Source: an uncultured Lachnospiraceae bacterium (GTDB lineage Bacteria > Bacillota > Clostridia > Lachnospirales > Lachnospiraceae). From it: a stretch of 40,982 nucleotides of DNA. The DNA lies in contig CAMQTN010000022.1 of assembly GCA_947037115.1 (NCBI GenBank), positions 1 to 40,982 of the forward strand. Direction: 5' to 3'. Positions 23,429 to 31,486 of the stretch are shown piece by piece. The position numbers and the translations under genes are program-made. Each line of letters begins with the position of its first letter. The first letter of the stretch is position 1. Below the pieces are notes generated by a model that was not told where the DNA came from, ran no database searches, and saw only the letters and a program-made list of their open reading frames with translations.

Positions 23429-24574
23429 ATGAAAAGGACGGTAAAGTGGCATTTGATACAACGGTTTTTGATCGTTCTGTTCTGCGTCTATTGGGGCGGT
23501 GTGGTGATTGATTACCTGTATCGGCTTGTGCTTACCCCGGCGGTTCTGCGTTTTTTTGAGTCCCAGCAGATTGAGATTACCGGAACCGGCGGCATTTTTA
23601 CATGGATGATACAGATGTTATTTTATATCCTGACAGAATTTCTGCCGCCGGGAGTCAGGGAGTGGGTGAAAAGCCGGATTGACAGGGCGATGGGAAGCAG
23701 CATGCGGATAGAGATCACGTCCCCGCTTTACAGTGGCGTGTGGGGTATACTGCTGCGCGTCCTGATCACAGGCGGCATTCTTGTCCTTTTGTTTGTGCGG
23801 CTGCTTCCTTATCTGGCGGGAGCATTTTATTATTCCAGGGCGGTGGCGAAGCAGTTTGACCTTCTGCTTGCAGAGGAAAAGGAGCAGAAACTTGCCGACG
23901 ATAAAAAGAAGAATCTCCTGCTTTCGGATATCGCCCACGATATTAAAACGCCCATCACAACGATCTGCGGGTACAGCAGAGCGCTCTCCGAGGGCGTTGT
24001 GGAGGAGGGGAAAAGACAGGCATATCTGGATGTGATCTATGCAAAGGCCCTGCGGATGGATGAACTGGTCACGCTGCTTTTTGAGTATGTAAAACTGGAG
24101 AGCGAGGGCTTCGTCCTTCACCGGCAGCAGGGGGATCTGGCGGAGCTTGTGCGGGAAATGACGGCCCTTCTTTATACGGATTTCGAAGAAAAACGGATGA
24201 CGCTTGAGATGGAGATTGCCGAGGAAAAGATGCCGTTTGAGATGGACCGGCTGCAGCTTGGACGCGCTGTCACCAACCTGCTCACAAACGCCCTGCGCTA
24301 CGGAAAGGAGGGGGGACGGGTTTTGGTCCGTCTGACCGATTATGAGCTCACGGTGGCGGATGAGGGAGAGCCGATTGATCCTGCTCTGGCGGACCATATA
24401 TTTGAACCTTTTACCAGGGGGGACAGGGCCCGGTCCACACAGGGCGGAAGCGGTCTGGGCCTTGGTATCGCAAAGAAAATTGTGGAGATGCACGGAGGAA
24501 GACTGCTTTTAAACCTGCGTGCGGAAGGAGGATACACGAAAGCGTTTCAGATGAGATTTCCCGATCCTGCCTGA
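23429..24574 (+). CDS. Sensor histidine kinase (VanS-like)
   Basis: A 381-aa membrane kinase. Two transmembrane helices (about residues 10-30 and 110-130) flank an extracellular loop of about 80 residues. A signal-transducing helix leads to the dimerisation box with phospho-acceptor His170 in IAHDIKTPIT, then the ATP-binding domain with the N box VTNLLTNALRYG, G1 VADEGEP and G2 GGSGLGLGIAKKIV. The ATG at 23429 has GAGGTG nine bases upstream; an earlier in-frame opening overlaps the regulator and is rejected. It is partnered with the response regulator immediately before it. Confidence 0.95.
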   Translation: MKRTVKWHLIQRFLIVLFCVYWGGVVIDYLYRLVLTPAVLRFFESQQIEITGTGGIFTWMIQMLFYILTEFLPPGVREWVKSRIDRAMGSSMRIEITSPLYSGVWGILLRVLITGGILVLLFVRLLPYLAGAFYYSRAVAKQFDLLLAEEKEQKLADDKKKNLLLSDIAHDIKTPITTICGYSRALSEGVVEEGKRQAYLDVIYAKALRMDELVTLLFEYVKLESEGFVLHRQQGDLAELVREMTALLYTDFEEKRMTLEMEIAEEKMPFEMDRLQLGRAVTNLLTNALRYGKEGGRVLVRLTDYELTVADEGEPIDPALADHIFEPFTRGDRARSTQGGSGLGLGIAKKIVEMHGGRLLLNLRAEGGYTKAFQMRFPDPA

Positions 24575-24637
24575 AACAGAATTTGACGACGGCCACCGGC
24601 ATATACTATGATAGAAAAAAGAAACTGCAGGTGTCCG

Positions 24638-25348
24638 ATGATGAAAGTGAGGAAGAGAATAGTAACGTCTGTTATGATTCTTGCGGCGGCCGTTTTTGTG
24701 AGCGGTATGTTTCTGGCAGGACGAAACGGAGGGTTCACGGATGCGGCTGCGTACATCGCGTGTATGATTGATGGAGAGGAAACGGTGGAAAGTCCGAAGA
24801 AGATTGCTTTGACATTCGATGACGGCCCGCATCCCTACTATACGGAACAGCTCCTTGACGGATTAAAGGAGAGGGGAGCCAAGGCCAGCTTTTTTGTGAT
24901 GGGGAAGCAGGCGGAGGCATATCCCGAGATTGTTCTGCGGATGCAGGAGGAAGGGCACCTGATCGGCAACCACACCTACAGCCACTTACAGTTGGGGAAG
25001 GGAAACCGGGAGACTTTCAAATCGGAACTGATCAGGACAAACGAGCTGCTTTTGCAAATTACGGGGGAAGAACCGCAGTATGTGAGGCCGCCCTACGGAA
25101 GCTGGGACAAAAGTTTTGAGTCGGAGCTTACGATGATTCCGGTGCTGTGGACGATCGATCCCATGGACTGGTGCAGCAGCGACGTGAGTGGAATTGTGCA
25201 GAAAGTTGCAAAAAAAGCGAAAGAAAATGGTGTCATTTTAATGCATGACGAGTATAAGTCCAGTGTGACGGCAGCTCTCGAAATCGTGGATATCCTGCAA
25301 AAAGAAGGCTATGAGTTTGTGACGGTGGATGAAATCCTCTTTGACTAG
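24638..25348 (+). CDS. Polysaccharide deacetylase (NodB domain), membrane-anchored or secreted
   Basis: A 236-aa extracellular carbohydrate esterase family 4 protein that removes N-acetyl groups from peptidoglycan or a similar glycan. An N-terminal signal/anchor (about residues 8-28) precedes the NodB domain: TFDDGPH with Asp61 and Asp62, the zinc ligands His112 and His116 in HTYSH, RPPYGSWD, DPMDW and the last motif LMHDEY. The ATG at 24638 (or 24641) is chosen for AGGTG upstream and for the clean signal segment; ATG 24608 has no ribosome site. It lies 63 bp after the histidine kinase and may be part of its regulon. Confidence 0.9.
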   Translation: MMKVRKRIVTSVMILAAAVFVSGMFLAGRNGGFTDAAAYIACMIDGEETVESPKKIALTFDDGPHPYYTEQLLDGLKERGAKASFFVMGKQAEAYPEIVLRMQEEGHLIGNHTYSHLQLGKGNRETFKSELIRTNELLLQITGEEPQYVRPPYGSWDKSFESELTMIPVLWTIDPMDWCSSDVSGIVQKVAKKAKENGVILMHDEYKSSVTAALEIVDILQKEGYEFVTVDEILFD

Positions 25349-25411
25349 AGAACCGGTTATCGGGAGGAACTGCCATACATATGCGCTCTGGCTGAGCTGA
25401 AAATAATGGTA

Positions 25412-25441
25412 TTGGACTTTTGCACTATTATATAGTACAAT
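25412..25441 (+). promoter_or_regulatory. Promoter of the DUF5722 gene
   Basis: TTGGAC (25412-25417), 18-bp spacer, TACAAT (25436-25441). The spacer contains ACTAT-TAT-ATAGT, a small inverted repeat that could be an operator. Confidence 0.6.
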
Positions 25442-25496
25442 GAGCAGGCGGGAGAACGCAGACAAACGAGACAAATAAAAAGGAAAAAGGGTATAG

Positions 25497-27515
25497 ATGG
25501 GAACAACCGACAGAGCTGGCGATGTGAAAAAGCAGGAAAAGGGCACCGGGAAAAAGAAAGAGAAGCACACAACAGATAAGGTGAAGGCGGCTGAAAATAA
25601 AAAGAAGACCAAAACAAAGAAGGCCAGACAGAGGGCGCAGGAGAAGGCGGAAGGCAGGAAGAACCGGCAGCAGCAGGAAAAGAAGCCGGTAAACTGGAAG
25701 AAACGCTGGCTGATTGCCGGCGCCGGAATGGTAGTCCTTGCTCTGGCCGGCGGCGTTCTGGGCTATACCGTACAGCAGCATCTTGACCTGCTGGCGGTGG
25801 AGAGCGCGGCAGTGGAGGCTATGGTACATACGGAGGCCGTGAAACTGGCCGAGTACAGCAAGACCCAGCACAGAAAGGACAGTGTCCGGCAGAACGCGGG
25901 TAAGGATACGACGCGGGCGCTGGTGGACGCGGCCCGCTATATGCTGGAAGGCATTAAAAACAGGCCGAAACAGGTGGAGGTCACCGAAGAAAACGCGGCT
26001 GATTTTGCGACCATTGAGAGCTGCCTGATCAATGCGGAGACCGGCAAGATAGATGTGACGATGAAAGCGAAAGACCTGGCGGTCAGCGACGACGGGTATT
26101 ACTATCTCTTCGAGGAGAAGGCTTATCAGTCGGATCTGGTGGGCAGGGAGTATCTCATAGAGGATCAGAAGGACGTAAATTTGACTTTTTCGGTCAATCT
26201 CAACTATAATACGGCGAGTTCAAGGCTTTTTTCCAAGTTTGTGGTGGCGGTGAAGAAGAACGGCACCTTTTTGGCGATTACCAGGCCGCACTACATAACG
26301 AACCCGGAAGCCATTGCCAGATACAATCTTTCCTTTGGAAATACCACTTCCAAGAAGGGGCTGCTGGTGGACCCGGAAAAGCTGCAGAGTTCGGAGCTGG
26401 ATGATCTGGGAGTGAAGCATGCGGCTTACAACATTCCTCTGAGCAGGATTCTTGGGCAGACCAGCAACGAGCATTACCCTACGGTTTACTATACCTACAA
26501 CGGAAGAAATTACGCCTTCAACGGCCAGATCATTGCAGAGTATGATTATATCTTTACCTCTCTCACAAACAGGGGGATAACCACCACGGCGATCATCCTG
26601 AACGACCGTTCCGCGCACCCGGAGCTGATTCATCCCAAGGCGCGCTCCGGCGGACATGCGCCGTACTTTGCCTTCAACGCTGCGGACGAGGATGGCACGG
26701 AGTGTATTGCGGCAGTTGCTTCCTTCCTTGCCAGCCGTTATTCAGGCACCGGCCACGGCAAGGTGGTAAACTGGGTGATCGGTAACGAGATCAATGCCAG
26801 AAGCGAGTGGAATCACATTGAACATATGGATACGGCCAGCTATGTGGACGAGTATGCCAGAGCCTTCCGTGTTTTCTATAATGCCATTTTGAGTATCAAC
26901 AGCAGCGCCAGAGTGTATATATCGCTGGACCAGCAGTGGGGCAAGAGCCTTTACTCCAATAACGGCTACGGTTCCAAGGAAATCCTTGACGAGTTCAACA
27001 GAAATTTAAAGGCGGAGGGAAATATCGACTGGGGACTGGCCCAGCATCCGTACAACTACCCGCTGACCAGCGCAAAGGCCTGGAGCAGCGGCTCCTATGT
27101 GCAGGAGGGGGAGAACACACCGGTTATCACGATCAAAAACCTCCACGTACTGACAGACTATCTGCAGAAGCCGGAGATGCGCACGGAGGACGGCGAGGTG
27201 CGCCATTTGATCCTGAGTGAGATGGGATATACCTCCTCACAGGGACAGGAACTGCAGGCGGCCTCCTTTGTGTATGCCTACAAGGTCATTGAGGCGAATC
27301 AGTATGTGGACAGCATGTTGTTTTCAAGGGAGACGGACGCATCCTCAGAAGTGGCGCAGGGCCTGGCACTGGGGATCTGCACATTGGGCGGAGGACGAAA
27401 ATCCATCTACGAGGCCTACAAGTATGTGGATACTGCGGAATCGGCCAGGTATACGGACTTCGCCCTACAGGTGATCGGTATTTCAAACTGGAGTGAAGTG
27501 ATCAGAAAACACTGA
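25497..27515 (+). CDS. Membrane-anchored DUF5722 glycoside-hydrolase-like protein
   Basis: A 672-aa protein with a very unusual, lysine-rich cytoplasmic head (residues 1-69, more than one third Lys), one transmembrane helix (71-91) and a large outside domain. From about 150 onward it matches DUF5722: beta-rich start, then a TIM-barrel-like core with WVIGNEINARSEW carrying Glu431 and HLILSEMGYTS carrying Glu575. These have the spacing of acid/base and nucleophile in clan-A glycosidases, so a retaining hydrolase is likely, but the substrate is unknown. It has its own promoter and AAAGGAAAAAGGG before the ATG. The neighbouring deacetylase suggests a role in envelope or matrix polysaccharide. Confidence 0.8.
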   Translation: MGTTDRAGDVKKQEKGTGKKKEKHTTDKVKAAENKKKTKTKKARQRAQEKAEGRKNRQQQEKKPVNWKKRWLIAGAGMVVLALAGGVLGYTVQQHLDLLAVESAAVEAMVHTEAVKLAEYSKTQHRKDSVRQNAGKDTTRALVDAARYMLEGIKNRPKQVEVTEENAADFATIESCLINAETGKIDVTMKAKDLAVSDDGYYYLFEEKAYQSDLVGREYLIEDQKDVNLTFSVNLNYNTASSRLFSKFVVAVKKNGTFLAITRPHYITNPEAIARYNLSFGNTTSKKGLLVDPEKLQSSELDDLGVKHAAYNIPLSRILGQTSNEHYPTVYYTYNGRNYAFNGQIIAEYDYIFTSLTNRGITTTAIILNDRSAHPELIHPKARSGGHAPYFAFNAADEDGTECIAAVASFLASRYSGTGHGKVVNWVIGNEINARSEWNHIEHMDTASYVDEYARAFRVFYNAILSINSSARVYISLDQQWGKSLYSNNGYGSKEILDEFNRNLKAEGNIDWGLAQHPYNYPLTSAKAWSSGSYVQEGENTPVITIKNLHVLTDYLQKPEMRTEDGEVRHLILSEMGYTSSQGQELQAASFVYAYKVIEANQYVDSMLFSRETDASSEVAQGLALGICTLGGGRKSIYEAYKYVDTAESARYTDFALQVIGISNWSEVIRKH

Positions 27516-27527
27516 CAGATATGTCAG
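27512..27527. terminator. Small hairpin between convergent genes
   Basis: CTGACA-GATA-TGTCAG spans the stop codon of the DUF5722 gene and reaches the end of DUF4364 on the opposite strand. The stem is 6 bp without a T-tract; a weak bidirectional terminator at best. Confidence 0.3.
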
Positions 27528-28039
27528 AATAATTGGGAAACCAAAAACTGATAGATGCTTTGGTTTCTTGTCTGCCAGTTGGCACAGATGGCGGCGGCAG
27601 TGTCTTCATCAGGGACGGACAGGGTGATATCCACCATTGTCACGTCCCTTTCTTTTACAACCAGACGGGCCTCGTACTCTCCGGAGGTAGATTTATAGTA
27701 GTCCGCCCGGACGGCAGATTCGCTGCGCATATCCATCTCGTGAGCGTCAAAAAAGGCGGTGATATCCTGCTTGATGGAATCGTTGATACGGTTGCCGAAG
27801 TAGGAAAGGGTGTTTTTGCCCTCCTCGGTAATTTCCAGATAAGTCCGGTTGCGCAGAGATTTTGCGCGGATCAGTTCCGCATCGATCAGCTCTGCGATTA
27901 CCTGCTGCAGGGTCAGAAAATTGGTATAGTCATGTCCTAAGATAAAGTCGCCTATCTGTGCCTTGGTGAGCGGGAAGGTGACCCGGTCGAGCATGTAGAG
28001 GGTAATCAGTTTGTAGAGTGTTAAGGGGTCCTGCGTCAT
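27524..28039 (-). CDS. DUF4364 protein, winged-helix-like
   Basis: A 171-aa cytoplasmic protein of DUF4364, common in Clostridia. The N-terminus (LTLYKLITLYMLDRVTFPLT, then KAQIGDFIL, TLQQVIAELIDAELI and TYLEITEEGKNTLSYF) has the layout of a PadR/MarR-type winged helix, so DNA binding is plausible. The C-terminal half is an alpha/beta region (EARLVVKERDVTMVDITLSV). AAGGAGG precedes the ATG on the minus strand. It starts 30 bp after the malic enzyme stop and is probably co-transcribed with it. It converges with the DUF5722 gene, with 8 bp between stops. Function is unproven. Confidence 0.85.
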   Translation of the reverse strand: MTQDPLTLYKLITLYMLDRVTFPLTKAQIGDFILGHDYTNFLTLQQVIAELIDAELIRAKSLRNRTYLEITEEGKNTLSYFGNRINDSIKQDITAFFDAHEMDMRSESAVRADYYKSTSGEYEARLVVKERDVTMVDITLSVPDEDTAAAICANWQTRNQSIYQFLVSQLF

Positions 28040-28069
28040 AGTGCCTCCTTGAAAAATAACAGATGTAAC

Positions 28070-29224
28070 TTAGTTCTGGATATGTGATTTCACTGCCTCG
28101 GCTACCACTTCTGCGACCTTGGGATCAAAGGCCTCCGGCATGATGTTATCCTCGTCCAGCTTCTCTTCGGGGACAAGGTCAGCGATGGCCAGAGCGGCGG
28201 CCAGCTTCATTTCCTCCGTGATCTGCCGTGCACGGCCTTCCAGAGCGCCTTTGAAGATGCCGGGGAAGGCAACCACGTTGTTGACCTGGTTCGGAAAATC
28301 AGAACGGCCGGTGCCGACCACCCGGGCGCCGGCGGCTTTCGCCACATCCGGCATGATTTCCGGAACAGGGTTTGCCATGGCAAAGAGGATGGAATCAGGG
28401 TTCATGGAGGATACCATATCGGGCGTTACGATATTGGGGGCGGAGACGCCCACAAAGATATCCGCTCCCTTTAAGGCGTCGGCCAGTGTGCCGTGTTCCC
28501 CGTTTGGATTTGTCACCATGGTCATTTTCTGCTGCATCCAGTTGAGTCCCATGGTGTCTCGGCTGATGATGCCGACTTTATCGCACATGACCACATTGGT
28601 AAAGCCGTAGGTTAAGAGAAGTTTGGTGATGGCCACGCCCGCGCTTCCCGCGCCGTTTACGACTACCTTACAGTCTTCCTTCCTCTTGCCGACCACCTTT
28701 AAGCCGTTGATGATACCGGCCAGTACCACAATGGCAGTGCCGTGCTGGTCGTCATGGAAGACGGGGATGTCCAGAGCTGCCTTTAACCGCTCTTCGATTT
28801 CGAAACAGCGGGGAGCGCTGATATCTTCAAGATTGATGCCGCCGAAGCCGGGAGCCAGATAAGTCACGGTTCTGATGATCTCCTCGGTATCCTGGGTGTC
28901 CAGACAGATCGGCACGGCATTGACGCCGCCGAACTCCTTAAACAGCACTGCCTTACCCTCCATGACGGGCATGGCGGCGAAGGGGCCGATATTGCCCAGT
29001 CCAAGGACGGCGCTGCCGTCCGATACCACGGCGACGGTGTTTGATTTCCAGGTATAAGTGTAAGCGGCTTCTTTATTCTCCGCGATGACTTTGCATGGTT
29101 CCGCCACGCCGGGGGTGTAGGCGAGGGAGAGATCCTCGCGGGTTTTGACGGGTGTTTTCGATACGGTCTCCAGCTTGCCCCGCCATTTTTCGTGTAACAT
29201 AAGTGCTTTTTCGTTAGTTGTCAT
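28070..29224 (-). CDS. NAD(P)-dependent malic enzyme
   Basis: Oxidatively decarboxylates malate to pyruvate and CO2. The short bacterial form, 384 aa from the ATG at 29224, which follows GAGAGGT on the minus strand; a longer in-frame opening to 29350 lacks a ribosome site and reads as non-coding. Visible elements are the catalytic Tyr in SLAYTPGVAEPC, the catalytic Lys segment GKAVLFKEFGG, metal ligands in EDISAPRCFEIE and FHDDQHGTA, and the dinucleotide loop GAGSAGVAI. The C-terminal part ends KVAEVVAEAVKSHIQN. It is divergent from rho. Confidence 0.95.
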   Translation of the reverse strand: MTTNEKALMLHEKWRGKLETVSKTPVKTREDLSLAYTPGVAEPCKVIAENKEAAYTYTWKSNTVAVVSDGSAVLGLGNIGPFAAMPVMEGKAVLFKEFGGVNAVPICLDTQDTEEIIRTVTYLAPGFGGINLEDISAPRCFEIEERLKAALDIPVFHDDQHGTAIVVLAGIINGLKVVGKRKEDCKVVVNGAGSAGVAITKLLLTYGFTNVVMCDKVGIISRDTMGLNWMQQKMTMVTNPNGEHGTLADALKGADIFVGVSAPNIVTPDMVSSMNPDSILFAMANPVPEIMPDVAKAAGARVVGTGRSDFPNQVNNVVAFPGIFKGALEGRARQITEEMKLAAALAIADLVPEEKLDEDNIMPEAFDPKVAEVVAEAVKSHIQN

Positions 29225-29544
29225 TAGGAATACCTCTCTTGTTTTTCTTAGCTTATAGCATAAAACATTTAAAAACTCTCTGCAATATCCTATAGCCGAA
29301 AAAATACTTTCTATTTTTAAAAAAATGGTGTATAATGTACACGCAGGCAATGCGAGTATAACAGTTGCAGGTAAAAATCATTTTCTGAGTCGTATCAGGC
29401 GCGAAATCCCTTGACGAAAGAACAGTACAGACATTGATGATATAGAATGACAGATATGATATGCATGGATATGAAATATAGGACAGGATCAGACATGTGC
29501 AATGATAACATGTGTAATAATAATACAGAACCCGGGAGGAATTT
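29225..29544. other. Divergent intergenic region between malic enzyme and rho
   Basis: Contains TATAAT at about 29334-29339 inside GTGTA-TAATG-TACAC, TTGACG near 29411, a run of GATAT/ATATG motifs (29440-29480), and two adjacent, similar 15-mers beginning ACATGTG just before the rho ribosome site (about 29492-29522, 13 of 15 identical). No gene or confident promoter pair was assigned. Confidence 0.4.
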
Positions 29545-30909
29545 ATGAGAGAAAAGTATGAATCGCTGGCACTTGCGGATTTAAAAGAGATTGCCAGGGC
29601 GAGAGGGATTAAGGGCACCTCTACCATGAAGAAAGCCCAGATCGTGGAGGCAATGCTTAAGGAAGATGAAAAGGACAAGGCGGCAGGCAAAGAAGTGACC
29701 GTCAAGTCAGTGGTGCCGGCGGGTGCGCCTGCAAAGAAAGCAGAGTCTGCGGGGGAGGACGAGAAATTTCCTGCGGAACTTGACAGCGGCGTTACGGCGA
29801 GCGGCATTCTGGAGGTCATGAGCGACGGCTTCGGATTTATCCGCTGTGAGAATTATCTGCCCGGTGAGAACGACGTCTATGTGGCGCCCAGCCAGATCCG
29901 CCGTTTCGGACTGAAAACGGGAGATATTCTGGAGGGTAATACGAGAATCAAGACGCAGAACGAGAAGTTCAGCGCGCTTTTATATGTGAAGTCCATCAAC
30001 GGCTATGCGCCGGATGTGGCGGCGCGCCGGGTGAATTTTGAGGATATGACTCCGATTTTCCCAAATGAGCGGTTGAGGCTTGAGGCGCCGGGCTCCTCGG
30101 TTGCCATGCGGATTATGGATCTGATCAGCCCTGTGGGTAAGGGACAGAGAGGCATGATTGTGTCACCGCCAAAGGCCGGCAAAACGACCCTGCTTAAGGA
30201 GGTGGCGAAGTCCATCACCAGAACGGCTCCGGACGCCCATCTGATCATTCTGCTGATCGACGAGCGCCCCGAGGAAGTGACGGATATCAAGGAGGCCATC
30301 GAGGGCCCCAATGTGGAAGTGATTTACTCCACCTTCGACGAGCTGCCCGAGCACCACAAGAGAGTGTCGGAGATGGTAATTGAGCGGGCGAAGCGCCTGG
30401 TGGAGCACAAGAAGGACGTGGTGATCCTCCTGGACAGCATTACCCGCCTGACAAGAGCTTATAATCTGGTGGTTCCGCCCAGCGGACGGACCCTGTCCGG
30501 CGGTCTTGACCCGGCTGCCTTACATATGCCCAAGCGGTTTTTCGGCGCGGCCCGCAATATGCGTGAGGGCGGCAGCCTGACGATTCTGGCCACGGCGCTG
30601 GTGGAGACGGGAAGCAAGATGGATGACGTGGTATACGAGGAGTTCAAGGGCACCGGCAATATGGAGATGGTGCTTGACAGGAAACTGTCCGAAAGAAGGG
30701 TGTTTCCCGCCATCGATATCCCGAAATCCAGCACCAGAAGAGAGGATCTTTTGTTAAATCCCGACGAGCTGGAAGCGATCAATATCATCCGAAAGGCATT
30801 GAACGGTATGAAGGCGGAAGAGGCAGCGGAGCGGGTTGTGGATCTGTTTGCAAAGACCAGAAATAATCAGGAATTTGTGAACATGGTCAAAAAGATGAAG
30901 TTCATTTAA
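29545..30909 (+). CDS. rho: Transcription termination factor Rho
   Basis: Hexameric RNA-dependent helicase-translocase. Length 454 aa, slightly longer than the E. coli protein because of a Lys/Ala/Glu-rich insert at about residues 45-75 after the N-terminal SAP-like helix bundle. The cold-shock RNA-binding domain is GILEVMSDGFGFIR. The ATPase core has Walker A PPKAGKT (208-214), Walker B VVILLDSITRLTRAYN, the Q-loop/R-loop GLDPAALHMPKRFFGAARN and GGSLTILATALVETGSKMDD. GGGAGGA precedes the ATG. It opens the conserved clostridial order rho, rpmE, DUF1385, prmC, prfA. Confidence 0.97.
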   Translation: MREKYESLALADLKEIARARGIKGTSTMKKAQIVEAMLKEDEKDKAAGKEVTVKSVVPAGAPAKKAESAGEDEKFPAELDSGVTASGILEVMSDGFGFIRCENYLPGENDVYVAPSQIRRFGLKTGDILEGNTRIKTQNEKFSALLYVKSINGYAPDVAARRVNFEDMTPIFPNERLRLEAPGSSVAMRIMDLISPVGKGQRGMIVSPPKAGKTTLLKEVAKSITRTAPDAHLIILLIDERPEEVTDIKEAIEGPNVEVIYSTFDELPEHHKRVSEMVIERAKRLVEHKKDVVILLDSITRLTRAYNLVVPPSGRTLSGGLDPAALHMPKRFFGAARNMREGGSLTILATALVETGSKMDDVVYEEFKGTGNMEMVLDRKLSERRVFPAIDIPKSSTRREDLLLNPDELEAINIIRKALNGMKAEEAAERVVDLFAKTRNNQEFVNMVKKMKFI

Positions 30910-30926
30910 ATAATGTAAAAAAAGGC

Positions 30927-30955
30927 TTGCATACCCGAAAATCCTATGCTACAAT
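30927..30955 (+). promoter_or_regulatory. Promoter of rpmE
   Basis: TTGCAT (30927-30932), exact 17-bp spacer, TACAAT (30950-30955) with extended -10 TGC. It directly precedes the structured rpmE leader. Confidence 0.82.
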
Positions 30956-30960
30956 GTAAA

Positions 30961-31100
30961 AGCTGTCGGTTTACGACAGTTTTTCGAGTATAAATGAGGA
31001 GAAGTTGAAAGAAACAGATTCTTTCAGAAAAATTGATTTTATAACAGCGAAGCTGTTATGACTTACGCGCCGGGCGTAAGTTCGCAGGCTGAGAAAGGAG
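30961..31100 (+). ncRNA. Structured 5' leader of rpmE (candidate L31 autoregulatory leader)
   Basis: Four successive stems: CTGTCG/CGACAG at 30963-30979 followed by five T (an intrinsic terminator), TGAAAGAA/TTCTTTCA at 31006-31026, ATAACAGC/GCTGTTAT at 31041-31059, and ACTTACGC/GCGTAAGT at 31061-31081, ending before the ribosome site AAAGGAG. Firmicute L31 leaders that bind the protein are a described RNA class; membership is inferred from location and structure, not from a covariance search. Confidence 0.6.
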
Positions 31101-31111
31101 TATCTATAGCG

Positions 31112-31318
31112 ATGAAAGAAGGAATCCATCCTGAGTATTATCAGGCGACGGTAACATGTAACTGTGGCAACACCTTTGTGACAGGTTCCACCAAGCCCGA
31201 GATTCATGTGGAGGTTTGCTCCAAGTGCCATTCGTTCTATACAGGACAGCAGAAGACGGCACAGGCTCGCGGCCGTATTGATAAGTTCAATCGGAAATAC
31301 GGTGTGGAAAACAAATAA
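31112..31318 (+). CDS. rpmE: 50S ribosomal protein L31 (zinc-binding form)
   Basis: A 68-aa ribosomal protein. The ATG at 31112 follows GAAAGGAG; the longer in-frame opening runs through the leader hairpins and is rejected. The zinc ligands are Cys16 and Cys18 (TCNCGN) and Cys36 and Cys39 (VCSKCH), so this is the C+ type that also serves as a zinc reserve. The family end motif [11 protein letters not shown] is present. It has its own promoter, a structured leader and a strong terminator. Confidence 0.96.
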   Translation: MKEGIHPEYYQATVTCNCGNTFVTGSTKPEIHVEVCSKCHSFYTGQQKTAQARGRIDKFNRKYGVENK

Positions 31319-31331
31319 ATGCAGTGTAAGA

Positions 31332-31360
31332 AAAAGGTTGAGTCTATCTCAACCTTTTCT
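31332..31360 (+). terminator. Intrinsic terminator after rpmE
   Basis: AAAAGGTTGAG (31332-31342), 5-base loop, CTCAACCTTTT (31348-31358), then CT. An 11-bp perfect stem 13 bp after the stop. Confidence 0.9.
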
Positions 31361-31486
31361 AATATATACGCAGGTATATATGCAGGCCGGCATTCGGAGG
31401 CCGCGGCCGGGCGGCATGCGGGCCGTACAGCGGTCAGGGAATCAGGCATGACGCGTTTTGGTAAAAGGCGATAGAGGAAAGAAAAA

